In this document: piece by piece, positions 1 through 9,225 of the stretch
How the letters are laid out: the number at the start of each line of letters is the position of its first letter
How positions within the stretch are numbered: the first letter of the stretch is position 1
DNA from: Tannerellaceae bacterium
GTDB lineage: Bacteria > Bacteroidota > Bacteroidia > Bacteroidales > Tannerellaceae
NCBI GenBank assembly: GCA_031273385.1
Contig: JAISRY010000102.1
Location: 1 to 14,551 of the forward strand
Direction: 5' to 3'
Length of the DNA: 14,551 bases
The notes under the pieces: generated by a model
Seen by the model: only the letters and a program-made list of their open reading frames with translations
Database searches by the model: none
Told to the model about the DNA's origin: nothing
Made by a program: the position numbers and the translations under genes

Positions 1-3
1 CGG

Positions 4-33
4 CTTGTTTGTGCTTTAAATTTTGTATCTTTG
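4..33 (+). promoter_or_regulatory. Bacteroidetes-type promoter upstream of the DUF4105 gene
   Basis: TATCTTTG at 26-33 matches the Bacteroidetes -7 consensus TAnnTTTG exactly. A TTG at 5-7 (part of CTTG) lies 18 bases upstream and can serve as the -33 element. Transcription would begin near 38-41, giving a leader of about 30 bases before the ATG at 71. It probably drives the DUF4105, phosphatase-like and secA genes together, since no other promoter match was seen before 2859. This is a motif match only. Confidence 0.6.
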
Positions 34-70
34 TGCGGAAATTAGCCCGGGATACGGGTAAGAGCTTGAT

Positions 71-1252
71 ATGATGAGGAAAATCGCAGTTCTTTTTGTT
101 TTGGTTTTTTGTATTTCCCCGCTGTATGGCCAATCGGTATTGAGTGATGAGGCGTGTATCAGTATACTGACGAGTACGCCCTCGGAAGAGGCGGTCTTTA
201 CGGTGTACGGGCATACGGCCATACGGGTGAAAGATACCGGGCAGGATATCGACGTGATATTTAATTACGGGATATTCGACTTTAGCCGGTCGGACTTTGT
301 CTACCGTTTTGCTAAAGGGGAAACCGACTACAAGCTGGCAGCGTATGATTTTAAGTATTACCTGGCAGAGTATCAGATGCGGGGAAGCGGGGTGACCGAG
401 CAGGCGCTTAACCTCAGGCAGGAGGAAAAGCAACGGATATGGGACGCCCTCCTGGTGAACCTCGAACCGGAGAACAGCGTTTACCGGTATAACTTCTTTT
501 TCGATAACTGCGCGACGCGGCCTGTCGCCCTCGTCGAGAAGCTGGTAGACGGCCGCGTAGCCTATCATCATACGACACAGCCACAGACGTTCCGCCAACT
601 GATCAACCACTGTATGCGGAACAAGCCCTGGCTCCTTTTCGGGTGCCAACTGGCGTTGGGAAGCCCTACCGACAGGATCGCCACCCCGCACGAAGAGCTG
701 TTCCTGCCCCTCTACCTCGAAGCGGCGTTCGCACAGGCGACGATCGTCAGTCCCGGCGAACCGGAGCGTCCGCTGGTGTCGCACACCCGCCGGCTGGCCG
801 AAGCGGTACCCGAAGAGGTCGCGCCGGTATATGCGACGCCTTTGGTTTGTAGCCTGGCGCTTCTGGCCTCGCTTTTGGCGATTACCTTTATGGGGTGGCG
901 GAAGCGGAGGTATAGCCGCCTGGTCGATGTCGCCCTGTTTTTCGTCGCCGGGGCGGGAGGGGCCGTCCTCTTTTTCCTGGCCTTTGTGTCGGTGCATCCG
1001 GCGACATGGCCGAACTGGTCGCTTGTCTGGTTGCACCCGTTTCATTTGGCGGGCGTCGTTTTCTTTGCAGTAAAAAAGTGCGGAAAGGCGGCGTATTGCT
1101 ATCATTTTATTAACTTTGCGACGCTTACGCTGGCGCTCTTGGGCTGGTTGGCCATTCCCCAGGCGTTCCATATTGCTTTTATCCCGCTTGTAGCCTGTTT
1201 GTGGCTTCGGTCGGGGTACGGTATTTACAGATATAAATCGGGAATTGAATGA
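71..1252 (+). CDS. lnb: DUF4105 membrane protein, candidate lipoprotein N-acyltransferase (Lnb-like)
   Basis: 393 residues. An N-terminal signal sequence (about 1-20, ending LYG before QS) leads into a soluble domain of about 230 residues and then about five hydrophobic segments (near 256-275, 285-308, 318-334, 343-360 and 365-380). The soluble part has the DUF4105 hallmarks: YGHTAIRV around His48, and FFFDNCATRP around Cys147, a plausible Cys/His catalytic pair facing the periplasm. From memory, a DUF4105 protein was identified in Bacteroides as Lnb, which adds the third acyl chain to the N-terminal cysteine of lipoproteins in place of Lnt. Assigning that role here is inference from family and layout. 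ATGs at 71 and 74 are both possible starts. The stop overlaps the next start as ATGA, suggesting translational coupling. The family call is firm; the symbol is tentative because DUF4105 has several paralogous branches. Confidence 0.8.
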   Translation: MMRKIAVLFVLVFCISPLYGQSVLSDEACISILTSTPSEEAVFTVYGHTAIRVKDTGQDIDVIFNYGIFDFSRSDFVYRFAKGETDYKLAAYDFKYYLAEYQMRGSGVTEQALNLRQEEKQRIWDALLVNLEPENSVYRYNFFFDNCATRPVALVEKLVDGRVAYHHTTQPQTFRQLINHCMRNKPWLLFGCQLALGSPTDRIATPHEELFLPLYLEAAFAQATIVSPGEPERPLVSHTRRLAEAVPEEVAPVYATPLVCSLALLASLLAITFMGWRKRRYSRLVDVALFFVAGAGGAVLFFLAFVSVHPATWPNWSLVWLHPFHLAGVVFFAVKKCGKAAYCYHFINFATLTLALLGWLAIPQAFHIAFIPLVACLWLRSGYGIYRYKSGIE

Positions 1253-2835
1253 AAAGATTATTGACATCGCTTATTGCCATACTGGTCGTGACGAATCTCG
1301 GGGCGCAGCAGCCTGTCCCCAAACTCGTCGTGTGCATTACGGTAGACCAGTTGCGGGGCGATTATATGAACTATTTTTACCATACGTTCGGGGAAAACGG
1401 CTTCAAGCGGTTGATGAGCCAGGGCGTGGTGTACAATACGATCCGTTTTGAGTTTTCCGACGTCGATAAGGCCAGCGCCTTTGCGACGTTGTTTACGGGC
1501 AGTAACCCCTGCTTCCATGGCATTACGGGCGAAAAGCGGTACGACTTCACGCGCGACAGGGAGGTCTCCATCCTGTATGATCCCGATTTCCTTGGGAATT
1601 ATACGCGCGACAACTATTCGCCGAAAAAGCTATATGCCTCTACCGTGGGCGATGAGCTGAAAATCGCCTCCAAAGGGAGAAGCGACGTGTATGCGGTCGC
1701 ACCCGACGCCGAAACCGCCATCCTCGCGGCAGGGAATGCGGCGAACGGCGCTTTCTGGATGGACGATTACAACGGGAAATGGGCGACGACGACCTATTAC
1801 AAGGGGCTTCCCTGGTATGTCGACCGGTACAACAACGGCCAGGAATCCCTGTCGGCCAGGCTCGGCAAGATGGTATGGACGCCCTCCCTCCCGATAGAGA
1901 AATACCAGGCTTTCCCGTATGTGCTGGACGAGATCCCTTTCCGCTACCTTTTCAACGAGAAAGCGGGGGATTGCTACCTCAACCTGAAGACCTCCCCGAT
2001 GATCAACAAGGAGATCAACCGCCTGGCGTTGCAGTTCCTCGAATATGGGGCGTTCGGCGCCCGCACATGCCCCGACATGCTGTCGGTCACCTATTATGCC
2101 GGCAACTACCGCGGGCTGATGGACAAGGAATATACGCGGGAGATACAGGATACGTACTATCAGTTGGACAAGGATATCGCCGAATTGCTGGATGCGATCG
2201 ACAAGAAAGCAGGGCTGGCGAATACGCTCATCGTCTTCACCGGTTCGGGCTATTACCGGAGCGAAGAGAACTACCCCGAGGGGCTTCCGCTCAACGGCGG
2301 GAACTTCCACCCCAAGCGGTGCGTCGCCCTCTTGAACATGTACCTGATGGCGATATACGGGCAGAAAAACTGGGTGACCGGCTATTACAACGGGCAGATC
2401 TACCTGAACCGGAAAGCCATCGAAGACGAGAAGCTGGCATTGGAGGCCATCCAGGAGAAAGCGGCGGGCTTTGTGGCGCAGTTCACCGGCGTACAGTCGG
2501 TCACCACCGATTGCGCCTTACGAACGGGCGACTGGAACGAGGGGACGATCCGCTTCCGCAACGGCACGCACCATTTAGACCGCGGCGACCTGATCATCAC
2601 CCTACAGCCGGGATGGAAAATCAACAACGACACACCGGGCGAAAAGGTAAAGGTCGTCCGCAATAACGCCGTCATTACGCCATTGGTATTTATGGGTAAC
2701 GGCCTGAAGCCGGCACATATCTACCGCGAAGTAAAGGCGACGGAGGTGGCTCCCACCATCACCCATATCCTGAGGATCCGTCCGCCGAACGCCACCCTGG
2801 AATTGCCTCTCCCCGAGTTATCAACTATCAAGTAA
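1249..2835 (+). CDS. PafA-like alkaline phosphatase superfamily protein, probably catalytically dead
   Basis: 528 residues with a signal peptide (about 1-19, ending LGA before QQ), so it is exported. The fold markers of PafA-type phosphatases are clear: [10 protein letters not shown] (31-39), a [13 protein letters not shown] stretch (82-94), [14 protein letters not shown] (157-170) and [14 protein letters not shown] (301-314). Asp33 of the metal site is kept. The other expected catalytic positions are replaced: nucleophile Thr by Lys74, active-site Asn by Glu95, the Lys/Arg pair by Asp153 and Glu155, the Asp and His of the TDYxGH motif by Asn286 and Leu290, the Asp-His of the DHG motif by Ser333-Gly334, and the last His by Ile476. 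These equivalences are my alignment to remembered PafA numbering, and the spacings agree. The frame is intact, so this looks like a kept pseudoenzyme, perhaps a binding or scaffold protein, rather than a pseudogene. The start overlaps the upstream stop by 4 bases; secA begins 23 bases after the end. Confidence 0.85.
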   Translation: MKRLLTSLIAILVVTNLGAQQPVPKLVVCITVDQLRGDYMNYFYHTFGENGFKRLMSQGVVYNTIRFEFSDVDKASAFATLFTGSNPCFHGITGEKRYDFTRDREVSILYDPDFLGNYTRDNYSPKKLYASTVGDELKIASKGRSDVYAVAPDAETAILAAGNAANGAFWMDDYNGKWATTTYYKGLPWYVDRYNNGQESLSARLGKMVWTPSLPIEKYQAFPYVLDEIPFRYLFNEKAGDCYLNLKTSPMINKEINRLALQFLEYGAFGARTCPDMLSVTYYAGNYRGLMDKEYTREIQDTYYQLDKDIAELLDAIDKKAGLANTLIVFTGSGYYRSEENYPEGLPLNGGNFHPKRCVALLNMYLMAIYGQKNWVTGYYNGQIYLNRKAIEDEKLALEAIQEKAAGFVAQFTGVQSVTTDCALRTGDWNEGTIRFRNGTHHLDRGDLIITLQPGWKINNDTPGEKVKVVRNNAVITPLVFMGNGLKPAHIYREVKATEVAPTITHILRIRPPNATLELPLPELSTIK

Positions 2836-2858
2836 ATAATAAAAAACAACACTATATC

Positions 2859-5800
2859 ATGGGATTTAATGAGTTTATGACGAAGCTGTTCGGCAATAAG
2901 TCGCAGCGAGATCTAAAAGAAATCGACCCGTATGTAAGGAAGATACAGGCCGTATACCCGTCGATCGAAGCCCTTTCCAACGACGGGCTGAGGGCAAAAA
3001 GCGACGAGATAAAGCAGCGCATCCGGGATTATGTGGCGGATGAACGCGCCAGGGTAGCGGAGCTTCGCGTCGGCATCGAAGAGAAAGAGCTGGAGGAGCG
3101 TGAAACCGTCTGGGCCGAAGTGGACAAGATCGAAAAGGAGATCACCGAAAAGATGGAGGTGATCCTGGATGAATGTCTCCCCGAAGTGTTCGCGATCGTA
3201 AAAGATACCGCCCGCCGTTTCACACAGAACGAAGAGATTATAGTCACCGCCAACCCGTTCGACGGCACCCTGGCCACCAAGCACGACTTCGTGCGGATCG
3301 AGGGCGATAAAGCCATTTACCGGAACCACTGGATGGCCGGGGGGAACGACATCACATGGGATATGATCCACTATGACGTGCAGCTCTTCGGAGGGGTCGT
3401 CCTCCACAAAGGGAAAATAGCGGAAATGGCGACCGGCGAGGGGAAAACGCTGGTGGCTACCCTCCCCGTATTCCTGAACGCCCTGACGGGCAACGGCGTG
3501 CATGTGGTGACGGTGAACGACTACCTGTCGAAGCGCGACTCGGAATGGATGGGGCCGCTTTACCTGTTCCACGGGCTTTCGGTGGACTGTATAGACAAGC
3601 ACCAGCCCAACTCGGACGCCCGCCGCGCGGCTTATGGCGCGGATATTACCTTCGGGACGAACAACGAATTCGGCTTCGACTATTTGCGTGACAATATGGC
3701 CATCAGTCCGAACGACCTGGTACAGCGGAAGCACAACTATGCCATCGTCGACGAGGTCGACTCCGTCCTGATCGACGACGCCCGGACGCCGTTGATTATC
3801 TCCGGCCCTATCCCCCGCGGGGAGGAGCAGCTGTTCGAGCAGTTCCGCCCGAACGTGGAGGTGGTGGTCAATGCACAGAAGAACCTGACGACGAAATTAC
3901 TGACCGAAGCCAAACAGAAGATGGCCGGCAGCGATCCGAAAGCCGCCGAAGAGGGCAGCCTGCTACTCTACCGCTCGTTTAAAGGGAATCCCCGCAACAA
4001 AGCGCTGATCAAGTTCCTGAGCGAGCAGGGGGTGAAAGCCGCCATGCTGAAAACGGAAGCCACCTACATGGCCGAGAATATGCGCAACATGCACCTGGTG
4101 ACGGACGACCTTTACTTCGTCATCGACGAAAAGAACAACAGCATCGAACTGACGGATAAGGGGATCGACCTGTTGACCGGCAATTCGGACGACCCCCTCT
4201 TTTTCGTTCTTCCCGACATCACCTCCGAGCTTTCGCAGGTGGATAACCTGGCCGGCACAGAGGACGAAAAGCAGGCGAAAAAGGATGAAATGCTCGCCAA
4301 CTATTCGATAAAGAGCGAGCGCGTACATACGATCAACCAGTTGCTGAAAGCCTATACGCTGTTTGAGAAAGACGACGAATATGTGGTGATCGACAACAAA
4401 GTGATGATCGTCGACGAACAGACCGGACGTATCATGGAGGGACGCCGCTATTCGGACGGGCTGCACCAGGCGATCGAGGCCAAGGAGCGCGTCAAGGTAG
4501 AAGCCGCCACGCAGACGTTCGCCACGATCACGCTGCAAAACTATTTCCGTATGTATCACAAGCTGTCCGGTATGACCGGTACGGCGGAGACGGAGGCCGG
4601 CGAATTGTGGGATATCTACAAACTGGATGTCGTCGTGATCCCGACCAACCGCCCGATTATCCGTAACGACATGAACGACCGCATCTACAAGACGAAGCGG
4701 GAGAAATATAACGCCGTCATCAGCGAGATCGGCCGGCTGGTGGAAGAGGGACGTTCCGTCCTGGTGGGTACGACTTCGGTCGAAATATCCGAACTGTTGA
4801 GCCGTATGCTTACCCTGCGTAAGATACCGCACAACGTATTGAACGCCAAACTGCACCAGCGGGAGGCCGAAATCGTGGCGCAGGACGGTAAAAAAGGGAT
4901 GGTGACGATTGCGACGAATATGGCCGGCCGCGGTACCGACATCAAGCTTTCGCCCGACGTGAGAGCGGCGGGAGGGTTGGCGATTATCGGGACGGAAAGG
5001 CACGAAAGCCGTCGCGTAGACCGCCAGTTGCGCGGACGTTCGGGACGTCAGGGAGACCCTGGTTCTTCCGTCTTCTTCGTCTCGCTCGAAGATGACCTGA
5101 TGCGTCTGTTCGCTACCGAAAAGATTGCCGGGCTGATGGATCGCCTGGGCTTTAAGGAGGGAGAGGTATTGGAACACAATATGCTGAGCAAGTCGGTGGA
5201 ACGGGCGCAGAAAAAGGTGGAAGAAAACAACTTCGGTATCCGTAAACGCCTGCTGGAATACGACGACGTCATGAACTCGCAGCGCAACGTGATCTATACC
5301 CGCCGCCGTCATGCCCTGATGGGCGAACGTATCGGGCTGGATGTGCTGAATACGATCTACGACAACTCGACGGCGATCGTCGAACAGCATGTGGAAAGCA
5401 TGGACTATGAGGGATTCCGCCTGGAGCTGTTCCGCACCTTTGCGATGGAAAACCCGTTTTCGGAAGCCGAATTTAGGGAAACCAAACCGGAAAAGCTGGC
5501 CGACAACCTCTTCGACGAAGCCTTGAAGCTCTTTAAACGCCGCATGGAGCGGATGACGCAGGTCGCCAACCCCGTGATCCGTCAGGTCTACGAACAGCAG
5601 GGGGCGATGTACGAAAACATCCTGATCCCCGTCACCGACGGTAAGCGGATGTACAACATCTCCTGCAACCTGAAAGAGGCGTATGAAACGGAAAGCAAAG
5701 CCATCGCCAAAGCGTTCCAGAAATCCATCATCCTGCATACGATCGACGAGGCGTGGAAAGAGCACCTACGCGAGATGGACGAACTGCGCCACTCCGTACA

Positions 5801-6200
5801 GAACGCCAGCTACGAAAACAAGGACCCGTTGCTGATCTATAAGCTGGAATCCTACAACCTGTTCAAGTCGATGGTGGATGCGATGAACCGCAAGACGGCG
5901 GGAATCCTGATGCGCGGACAGATCCCCGTCAGGGAGGATGCCGGCGAACAGCACGGTGGCCGTCGCGTAGCCGTACAGCAAGCCACGCAGGAAAGGCGTC
6001 AGGATATGAGCCGTTACCGGACGGAAAAGAGCGAGATCACGAGCGGCCGCGCTCCGTCTGATGCGCCGCGCCCCCCCATGGGGCCGCAACCGCAGCAGCA
6101 GCAGGTGCCGGTGCGCGCCGAAAAGCGGGTAGGGCGCAACGAGCCCTGTCCCTGCGGTAGCGGAAAGAAATACAAGGCCTGCCACGGGAAAGGATTGTAA
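2859..6200 (+). CDS. secA: Preprotein translocase ATPase SecA
   Basis: 1113 residues. This motor drives unfolded preproteins through SecYEG at the inner membrane. Nucleotide-binding fold 1 shows Walker A at ATGEGKT (191-197), the TVNDYL segment (218-223), [16 protein letters not shown] (265-280) and Walker B DEVD (298-301). Further on are the [11 protein letters not shown] segment, [12 protein letters not shown] in fold 2, and the [14 protein letters not shown] motif. The C-terminal tail is Pro/Gln-rich and ends in a zinc-binding motif (Cys1097, Cys1099, Cys1108, His1109), which typically contacts SecB or phospholipid. The protein is about 200 residues longer than the 901-residue E. coli enzyme. 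The extra length is mainly in charged helical sequence near 50-145 and in an expansion near 320-430, as usual in Bacteroidetes SecA. The leader before ATG is A-rich without a Shine-Dalgarno site. It is 23 bases from the upstream gene and probably co-transcribed with it. Confidence 0.98.
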   Translation: MGFNEFMTKLFGNKSQRDLKEIDPYVRKIQAVYPSIEALSNDGLRAKSDEIKQRIRDYVADERARVAELRVGIEEKELEERETVWAEVDKIEKEITEKMEVILDECLPEVFAIVKDTARRFTQNEEIIVTANPFDGTLATKHDFVRIEGDKAIYRNHWMAGGNDITWDMIHYDVQLFGGVVLHKGKIAEMATGEGKTLVATLPVFLNALTGNGVHVVTVNDYLSKRDSEWMGPLYLFHGLSVDCIDKHQPNSDARRAAYGADITFGTNNEFGFDYLRDNMAISPNDLVQRKHNYAIVDEVDSVLIDDARTPLIISGPIPRGEEQLFEQFRPNVEVVVNAQKNLTTKLLTEAKQKMAGSDPKAAEEGSLLLYRSFKGNPRNKALIKFLSEQGVKAAMLKTEATYMAENMRNMHLVTDDLYFVIDEKNNSIELTDKGIDLLTGNSDDPLFFVLPDITSELSQVDNLAGTEDEKQAKKDEMLANYSIKSERVHTINQLLKAYTLFEKDDEYVVIDNKVMIVDEQTGRIMEGRRYSDGLHQAIEAKERVKVEAATQTFATITLQNYFRMYHKLSGMTGTAETEAGELWDIYKLDVVVIPTNRPIIRNDMNDRIYKTKREKYNAVISEIGRLVEEGRSVLVGTTSVEISELLSRMLTLRKIPHNVLNAKLHQREAEIVAQDGKKGMVTIATNMAGRGTDIKLSPDVRAAGGLAIIGTERHESRRVDRQLRGRSGRQGDPGSSVFFVSLEDDLMRLFATEKIAGLMDRLGFKEGEVLEHNMLSKSVERAQKKVEENNFGIRKRLLEYDDVMNSQRNVIYTRRRHALMGERIGLDVLNTIYDNSTAIVEQHVESMDYEGFRLELFRTFAMENPFSEAEFRETKPEKLADNLFDEALKLFKRRMERMTQVANPVIRQVYEQQGAMYENILIPVTDGKRMYNISCNLKEAYETESKAIAKAFQKSIILHTIDEAWKEHLREMDELRHSVQNASYENKDPLLIYKLESYNLFKSMVDAMNRKTAGILMRGQIPVREDAGEQHGGRRVAVQQATQERRQDMSRYRTEKSEITSGRAPSDAPRPPMGPQPQQQQVPVRAEKRVGRNEPCPCGSGKKYKACHGKGL

Positions 6201-6242
6201 GAAATATACAGAAATTGTTCATCGATTCCTAAATAAAGTATG

Positions 6243-6250
6243 TACCTTTG
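6243..6250 (+). promoter_or_regulatory. -7 promoter element of the epimerase/decarboxylase operon
   Basis: TACCTTTG fits the Bacteroidetes -7 consensus TAnnTTTG. It lies in the 103-base gap after secA and 53 bases before the mce start, giving a leader of roughly 45-50 bases. The nearest upstream TTG is at 6215-6217, about 25 bases away, which is longer than the usual 19-21, so the -33 element is weak or unclear. No convincing terminator for secA was seen in this gap, so some read-through from secA is possible. Confidence 0.55.
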
Positions 6251-6303
6251 CAGCCATAAAAAAGTGAAGGTATATTACTAAACTATTAATTCATTATAAC
6301 GAC

Positions 6304-6720
6304 ATGGAAATTACACATATCGAACACTTGGGTATTGCGGTAAAGAGCATCGAAGCCTGTTTGCCGTATTATGAGGGTGTATTGGGTTTAACGTGCTACA
6401 ACATTGAAGTGGTAGAAGACCAGAAAGTGAAAACGGCGTTCTTCCAGGTAGGCCAGACAAAGATCGAATTGCTGGAGCCGACAAGCGAAGAGAGTACGAT
6501 CGCCAAGTTTATTGAGAAAAAGGGAGAGGGCATCCATCACATCGCTTTCGCCGTACCGTCGGTCGGAGAGGCGCTGGAAGAGGCCGCCTCGAAAGGCGTG
6601 CAACTGATCGACAAAGCGCCCCGCAAAGGCGCAGAGGGTCTGGATATCGCCTTCCTCCATCCCAAATCGACCTGTAGCGTACTGACCGAACTCTGTATGA
6701 AAGGGAAAAGAGAGGAATAG
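6304..6720 (+). CDS. mce: Methylmalonyl-CoA epimerase
   Basis: 138 residues, the normal length. It is a VOC (glyoxalase/bleomycin-resistance) fold protein that interconverts (R)- and (S)-methylmalonyl-CoA, linking the B12-dependent mutase to the decarboxylase encoded just downstream. Expected metal-site motifs are visible: HLGIAV with His8, IELLEP with Glu55, GIHHIAF with His78/His79, and LTELC with Glu129, which would be a ligand and/or catalytic acid. FLHPKS (117-122) is typical of this subfamily. The protein is cytoplasmic, with no signal sequence. It is the first gene of the operon, followed by mmdA after 29 bases. The placement next to a methylmalonyl-CoA decarboxylase supports the epimerase call over other VOC enzymes. 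The mutase is not in this window. Confidence 0.95.
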   Translation: MEITHIEHLGIAVKSIEACLPYYEGVLGLTCYNIEVVEDQKVKTAFFQVGQTKIELLEPTSEESTIAKFIEKKGEGIHHIAFAVPSVGEALEEAASKGVQLIDKAPRKGAEGLDIAFLHPKSTCSVLTELCMKGKREE

Positions 6721-6749
6721 GAACATTTCTAACAAAATATAATACAACA

Positions 6750-8303
6750 ATGAGTAAACAGCTTGAAAAAGTAAAAGAACTGATCGCTCTTCGCGAAAAG
6801 GCGCGTCTGGGCGGCGGAGAAAAAAGAATAGACGCCCAGCACAACAAGGGCAAATATACGGCTCGCGAACGAATAGCGATGTTGCTTGACGAGGGTAGTT
6901 TTGAAGAGTTCGATATGTTTATGCAGCACCGCAGCGTCAACTTCGGTATTGATAAGACAAAGTTTCTGGGCGATGGCGTCGTGACCGGTTACGGGACTAT
7001 CGACGGCCGGGTCGTCTATATCTATGCACAGGACTTTACCGTATTCGGCGGCGCACTGTCGGAAACGCTGGCGCTGAAGATCTGTAAAGTGATGGATCAG
7101 GCCATGAAGATGGGAGCGCCGGTGATCGGGCTGAACGATTCGGGCGGCGCACGTATACAGGAGGGTGTGAACGCGCTTGCCGGTTATGCCGAAATATTCC
7201 AACGCAATATCCTGGCATCCGGGGTGATTCCGCAAATATCCGGTATCTTCGGGCCATGCGCCGGCGGGGCGGTATATTCCCCGGCGTTAACCGACTTCAA
7301 TATCATGACACGCGGAACGAGCTATATGTTCCTGACCGGCCCAAAGGTGGTCAAAACCGTGACCGGCGAAGATGTGACGCAGGAAGAGTTAGGCGGGGCA
7401 AGCATCCATACGACCAAGTCGGGGGTGGCTCATTTCGCCGTCGATACGGAAGAAGAGGGCTTCGTACTCATCCGCAAACTGCTGAGCTTCCTCCCCCAGA
7501 ACAACCTGGAAGAGACGCCGCTGATCAAATGCAAAGACCCGATCGACCGCCTGGATGACGTGTTGAACGAAATCATCCCCGACAACTCCAACCAGTCGTA
7601 CGACATGTATGAGGTGATCGGTACGATTATCGACCAGGGCGAATTTCTTGAAGTACACGCCGACTATGCGAAGAATATCATCGTCGGGTTTGCCCGTTTC
7701 AACGGACAGACAGTCGGTATCGTGGCCAACCAACCCAAGATCATGGCCGGCTGCCTGGACAGTAACGCGTCGCGCAAGGCAGGGCGTTTCGTCCGTTTCT
7801 GCGACGCCTTTAATATTCCGCTGGTCACGCTGGTGGACGTGCCGGGCTTCCTTCCGGGGACAGGGCAGGAATACAACGGGGTGATCCTGCATGGCGCCAA
7901 ACTGCTGTATGCCTACGGCGAAGCGACGGTGCCCAAAGTCACCGTCACCCTGCGCAAGTCCTACGGCGGCGCCTACTGCGTGATGAGTTCCAAGCACCTG
8001 CGCGGAGACATGAACTATGCCTGGCCGACGGCTGAAATCGCCGTCATGGGGCCGAGCGGGGCGGTCGAAGTCATCTTTGCCAAAGATGTCGCAGCGTCGG
8101 AAGACCCGGCTAAAACGACGGCAGAAAAAGAAGAGGAATACAGAAAAGCATTTGCCAACCCGTATAATGCCGCCCAATTCGGCTACATCGACGACGTGAT
8201 TGAACCGCGCAACACCCGTTTCCGCATCATTCGCGCCCTGCAGCAGTTGCAGACGAAGAAGTTGGCCAACCCGGCGAAGAAACACGACAATCTGCCTCTA
8301 TAA
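6750..8303 (+). CDS. mmdA: Methylmalonyl-CoA decarboxylase alpha subunit (carboxyltransferase)
   Basis: 517 residues of the acyl-CoA carboxyltransferase family. It transfers the carboxyl group of (S)-methylmalonyl-CoA to biotin on the carrier subunit, yielding propionyl-CoA. Both halves of the crotonase-like double domain are present. The N half carries [10 protein letters not shown] (131-140) and [12 protein letters not shown] (169-180), and the C half carries [10 protein letters not shown] (362-371) and [10 protein letters not shown] (403-412). These Gly-rich loops form the oxyanion holes. The family also includes the propionyl-CoA carboxylase beta chain. The decarboxylase assignment rests on context: the operon has a biotin carrier, an OadG-type subunit and an OadB-type pump, but no biotin carboxylase. 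Spacing is 29 bases from mce and 15 bases to the next gene. The leader is A-rich with no Shine-Dalgarno site. Confidence 0.95.
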   Translation: MSKQLEKVKELIALREKARLGGGEKRIDAQHNKGKYTARERIAMLLDEGSFEEFDMFMQHRSVNFGIDKTKFLGDGVVTGYGTIDGRVVYIYAQDFTVFGGALSETLALKICKVMDQAMKMGAPVIGLNDSGGARIQEGVNALAGYAEIFQRNILASGVIPQISGIFGPCAGGAVYSPALTDFNIMTRGTSYMFLTGPKVVKTVTGEDVTQEELGGASIHTTKSGVAHFAVDTEEEGFVLIRKLLSFLPQNNLEETPLIKCKDPIDRLDDVLNEIIPDNSNQSYDMYEVIGTIIDQGEFLEVHADYAKNIIVGFARFNGQTVGIVANQPKIMAGCLDSNASRKAGRFVRFCDAFNIPLVTLVDVPGFLPGTGQEYNGVILHGAKLLYAYGEATVPKVTVTLRKSYGGAYCVMSSKHLRGDMNYAWPTAEIAVMGPSGAVEVIFAKDVAASEDPAKTTAEKEEEYRKAFANPYNAAQFGYIDDVIEPRNTRFRIIRALQQLQTKKLANPAKKHDNLPL

Positions 8304-8318
8304 TTCTTTAAAACAGCC

Positions 8319-9203
8319 ATGTATATGATACGAAAGAAAACAGGGGTATTTCTGCTGTTGATATGCCTCCTCTCAGCAGGAGTCGAGGCGCAGCGCGTTA
8401 CCTCGATGCGAATAAACGAAGTACTGGTCATCAATGAAGATAACTTTGTCGACGACTACGGCAAACGCGGCAGTTGGGTCGAACTGTACAACACCTCGGC
8501 GGGAAGCGTCGACATCAGGGGCTGCTTCCTGACAAACGACAGGAATAACCCCAAGAAGTACCCGATCCCCAAAGGAGACGTACTGACCAAGATCAGGCCA
8601 AGGCAGCATGTCATCTTCTGGATAGACGAGCAGCCATCGCGCGGGACATTCCATGTCAATTTCAAGTTCGACCCGGACAGGGAAAACTATATCGCCCTGT
8701 ACGACGCCGACGGGAAAACGCTCGTCGACGAGGTCACGATCCCCTGCGCCAACGGTAAGGAGGTCAGTTACGGACGCACTGTCGACGGACATGCGGAGTG
8801 GGGTTTCCTCGAAAAGGTAACGCCCAGCACCAACAACCTGACACTGGACACGAACGATAAGATTGACAATTTTAGAGTCAACGACTCCCTCGGGGTCGGG
8901 ATGACGCTCACGGCAATGGCCGTCGTATTTTGCGGCTTGATCCTGCTATACCTGATCTTCAAATTCGTCGGGAAACTGTCGGTGACGCTCAGCATACGCC
9001 GGGCGCAGAAAACCGATGGCTCCACGGTCGGACAGGATGTGGCATCAGGAGAGATACTGGCCGCCATCGGTACGGCTCTTTTTGAATTGGACGAAGATGT
9101 GCATGATATCGAAAATACCGTGCTGACCATACAGAAAGTAAAACGGAACTACTCTCCGTGGAATTCAAAGATCTACGGCCTACGCGAAATCCCCGGCAAA
9201 TAA
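8319..9203 (+). CDS. Lamin-tail-domain/OadG fusion, sodium-pump gamma (delta) subunit
   Basis: 294 residues, far longer than a usual OadG/MmdD subunit (under about 120). A signal peptide (about 1-24, ending VEA before QR) is followed by a lamin-tail-like beta domain (about 26-170) with the markers INEVLVIN, GSWVELYNTS, IRGCFLTND, HVIFWID and SYGRTVDG. After a linker comes the OadG part: one membrane helix (about 193-217) starting LGVGMTLTAMAVVF, a cytoplasmic GEILAAIGTALFE stretch (244-256), and the C-terminal SPWNSKIYGLR segment (279-289). The topology would put the lamin-tail domain in the periplasm and the C-terminus in the cytoplasm, where OadG-type subunits hold the carboxyltransferase to the membrane pump. 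The operon position between mmdA and mmdC fits a structural subunit of the decarboxylase. The role of the periplasmic domain is unknown to me. A start at 8325 (third residue) is also possible. Confidence 0.88.
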   Translation: MYMIRKKTGVFLLLICLLSAGVEAQRVTSMRINEVLVINEDNFVDDYGKRGSWVELYNTSAGSVDIRGCFLTNDRNNPKKYPIPKGDVLTKIRPRQHVIFWIDEQPSRGTFHVNFKFDPDRENYIALYDADGKTLVDEVTIPCANGKEVSYGRTVDGHAEWGFLEKVTPSTNNLTLDTNDKIDNFRVNDSLGVGMTLTAMAVVFCGLILLYLIFKFVGKLSVTLSIRRAQKTDGSTVGQDVASGEILAAIGTALFELDEDVHDIENTVLTIQKVKRNYSPWNSKIYGLREIPGK

Positions 9204-9225
9204 TTATCTAATAAATAAAACAAAG

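Noticed and set aside
1630..2666. Long open frames on both strands within the phosphatase-like gene (226 and 295 codons)
   Set aside because: They overlap a convincing coding frame with family motifs, have low-complexity Arg/Pro/Gly-rich translations and no leader or domain signal.
1249..2835. Active alkaline phosphatase or phosphodiesterase
   Set aside because: The nucleophile, the DHG pair and the other metal ligands appear substituted. The fold assignment stands, but the activity does not follow.
3963..5765. 600-codon open frame on the minus strand inside secA
   Set aside because: It lies wholly antisense to a clear secA. The translation is rich in His, Val and Arg without recognisable motifs, as expected from the complement of a GC-biased codon pattern.
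6241..6274. Imperfect inverted repeat (TACCTT with AAGGTA) near the operon promoter
   Set aside because: Its left arm overlaps the -7 element and would lie upstream of the transcription start, so it is unlikely to fold in the mRNA. A six-base match at this distance can occur by chance in A/T-rich DNA.
7389..8285. 298-codon minus-strand frame inside mmdA
   Set aside because: Shadow of mmdA, with no domain motifs and no promoter or start context.
6750..8303. Propionyl-CoA carboxylase beta subunit as the identity of the carboxyltransferase
   Set aside because: Sequence alone cannot separate them well, but the OadG and OadB-type pump subunits in the same operon and the absence of biotin carboxylase favour the decarboxylase.
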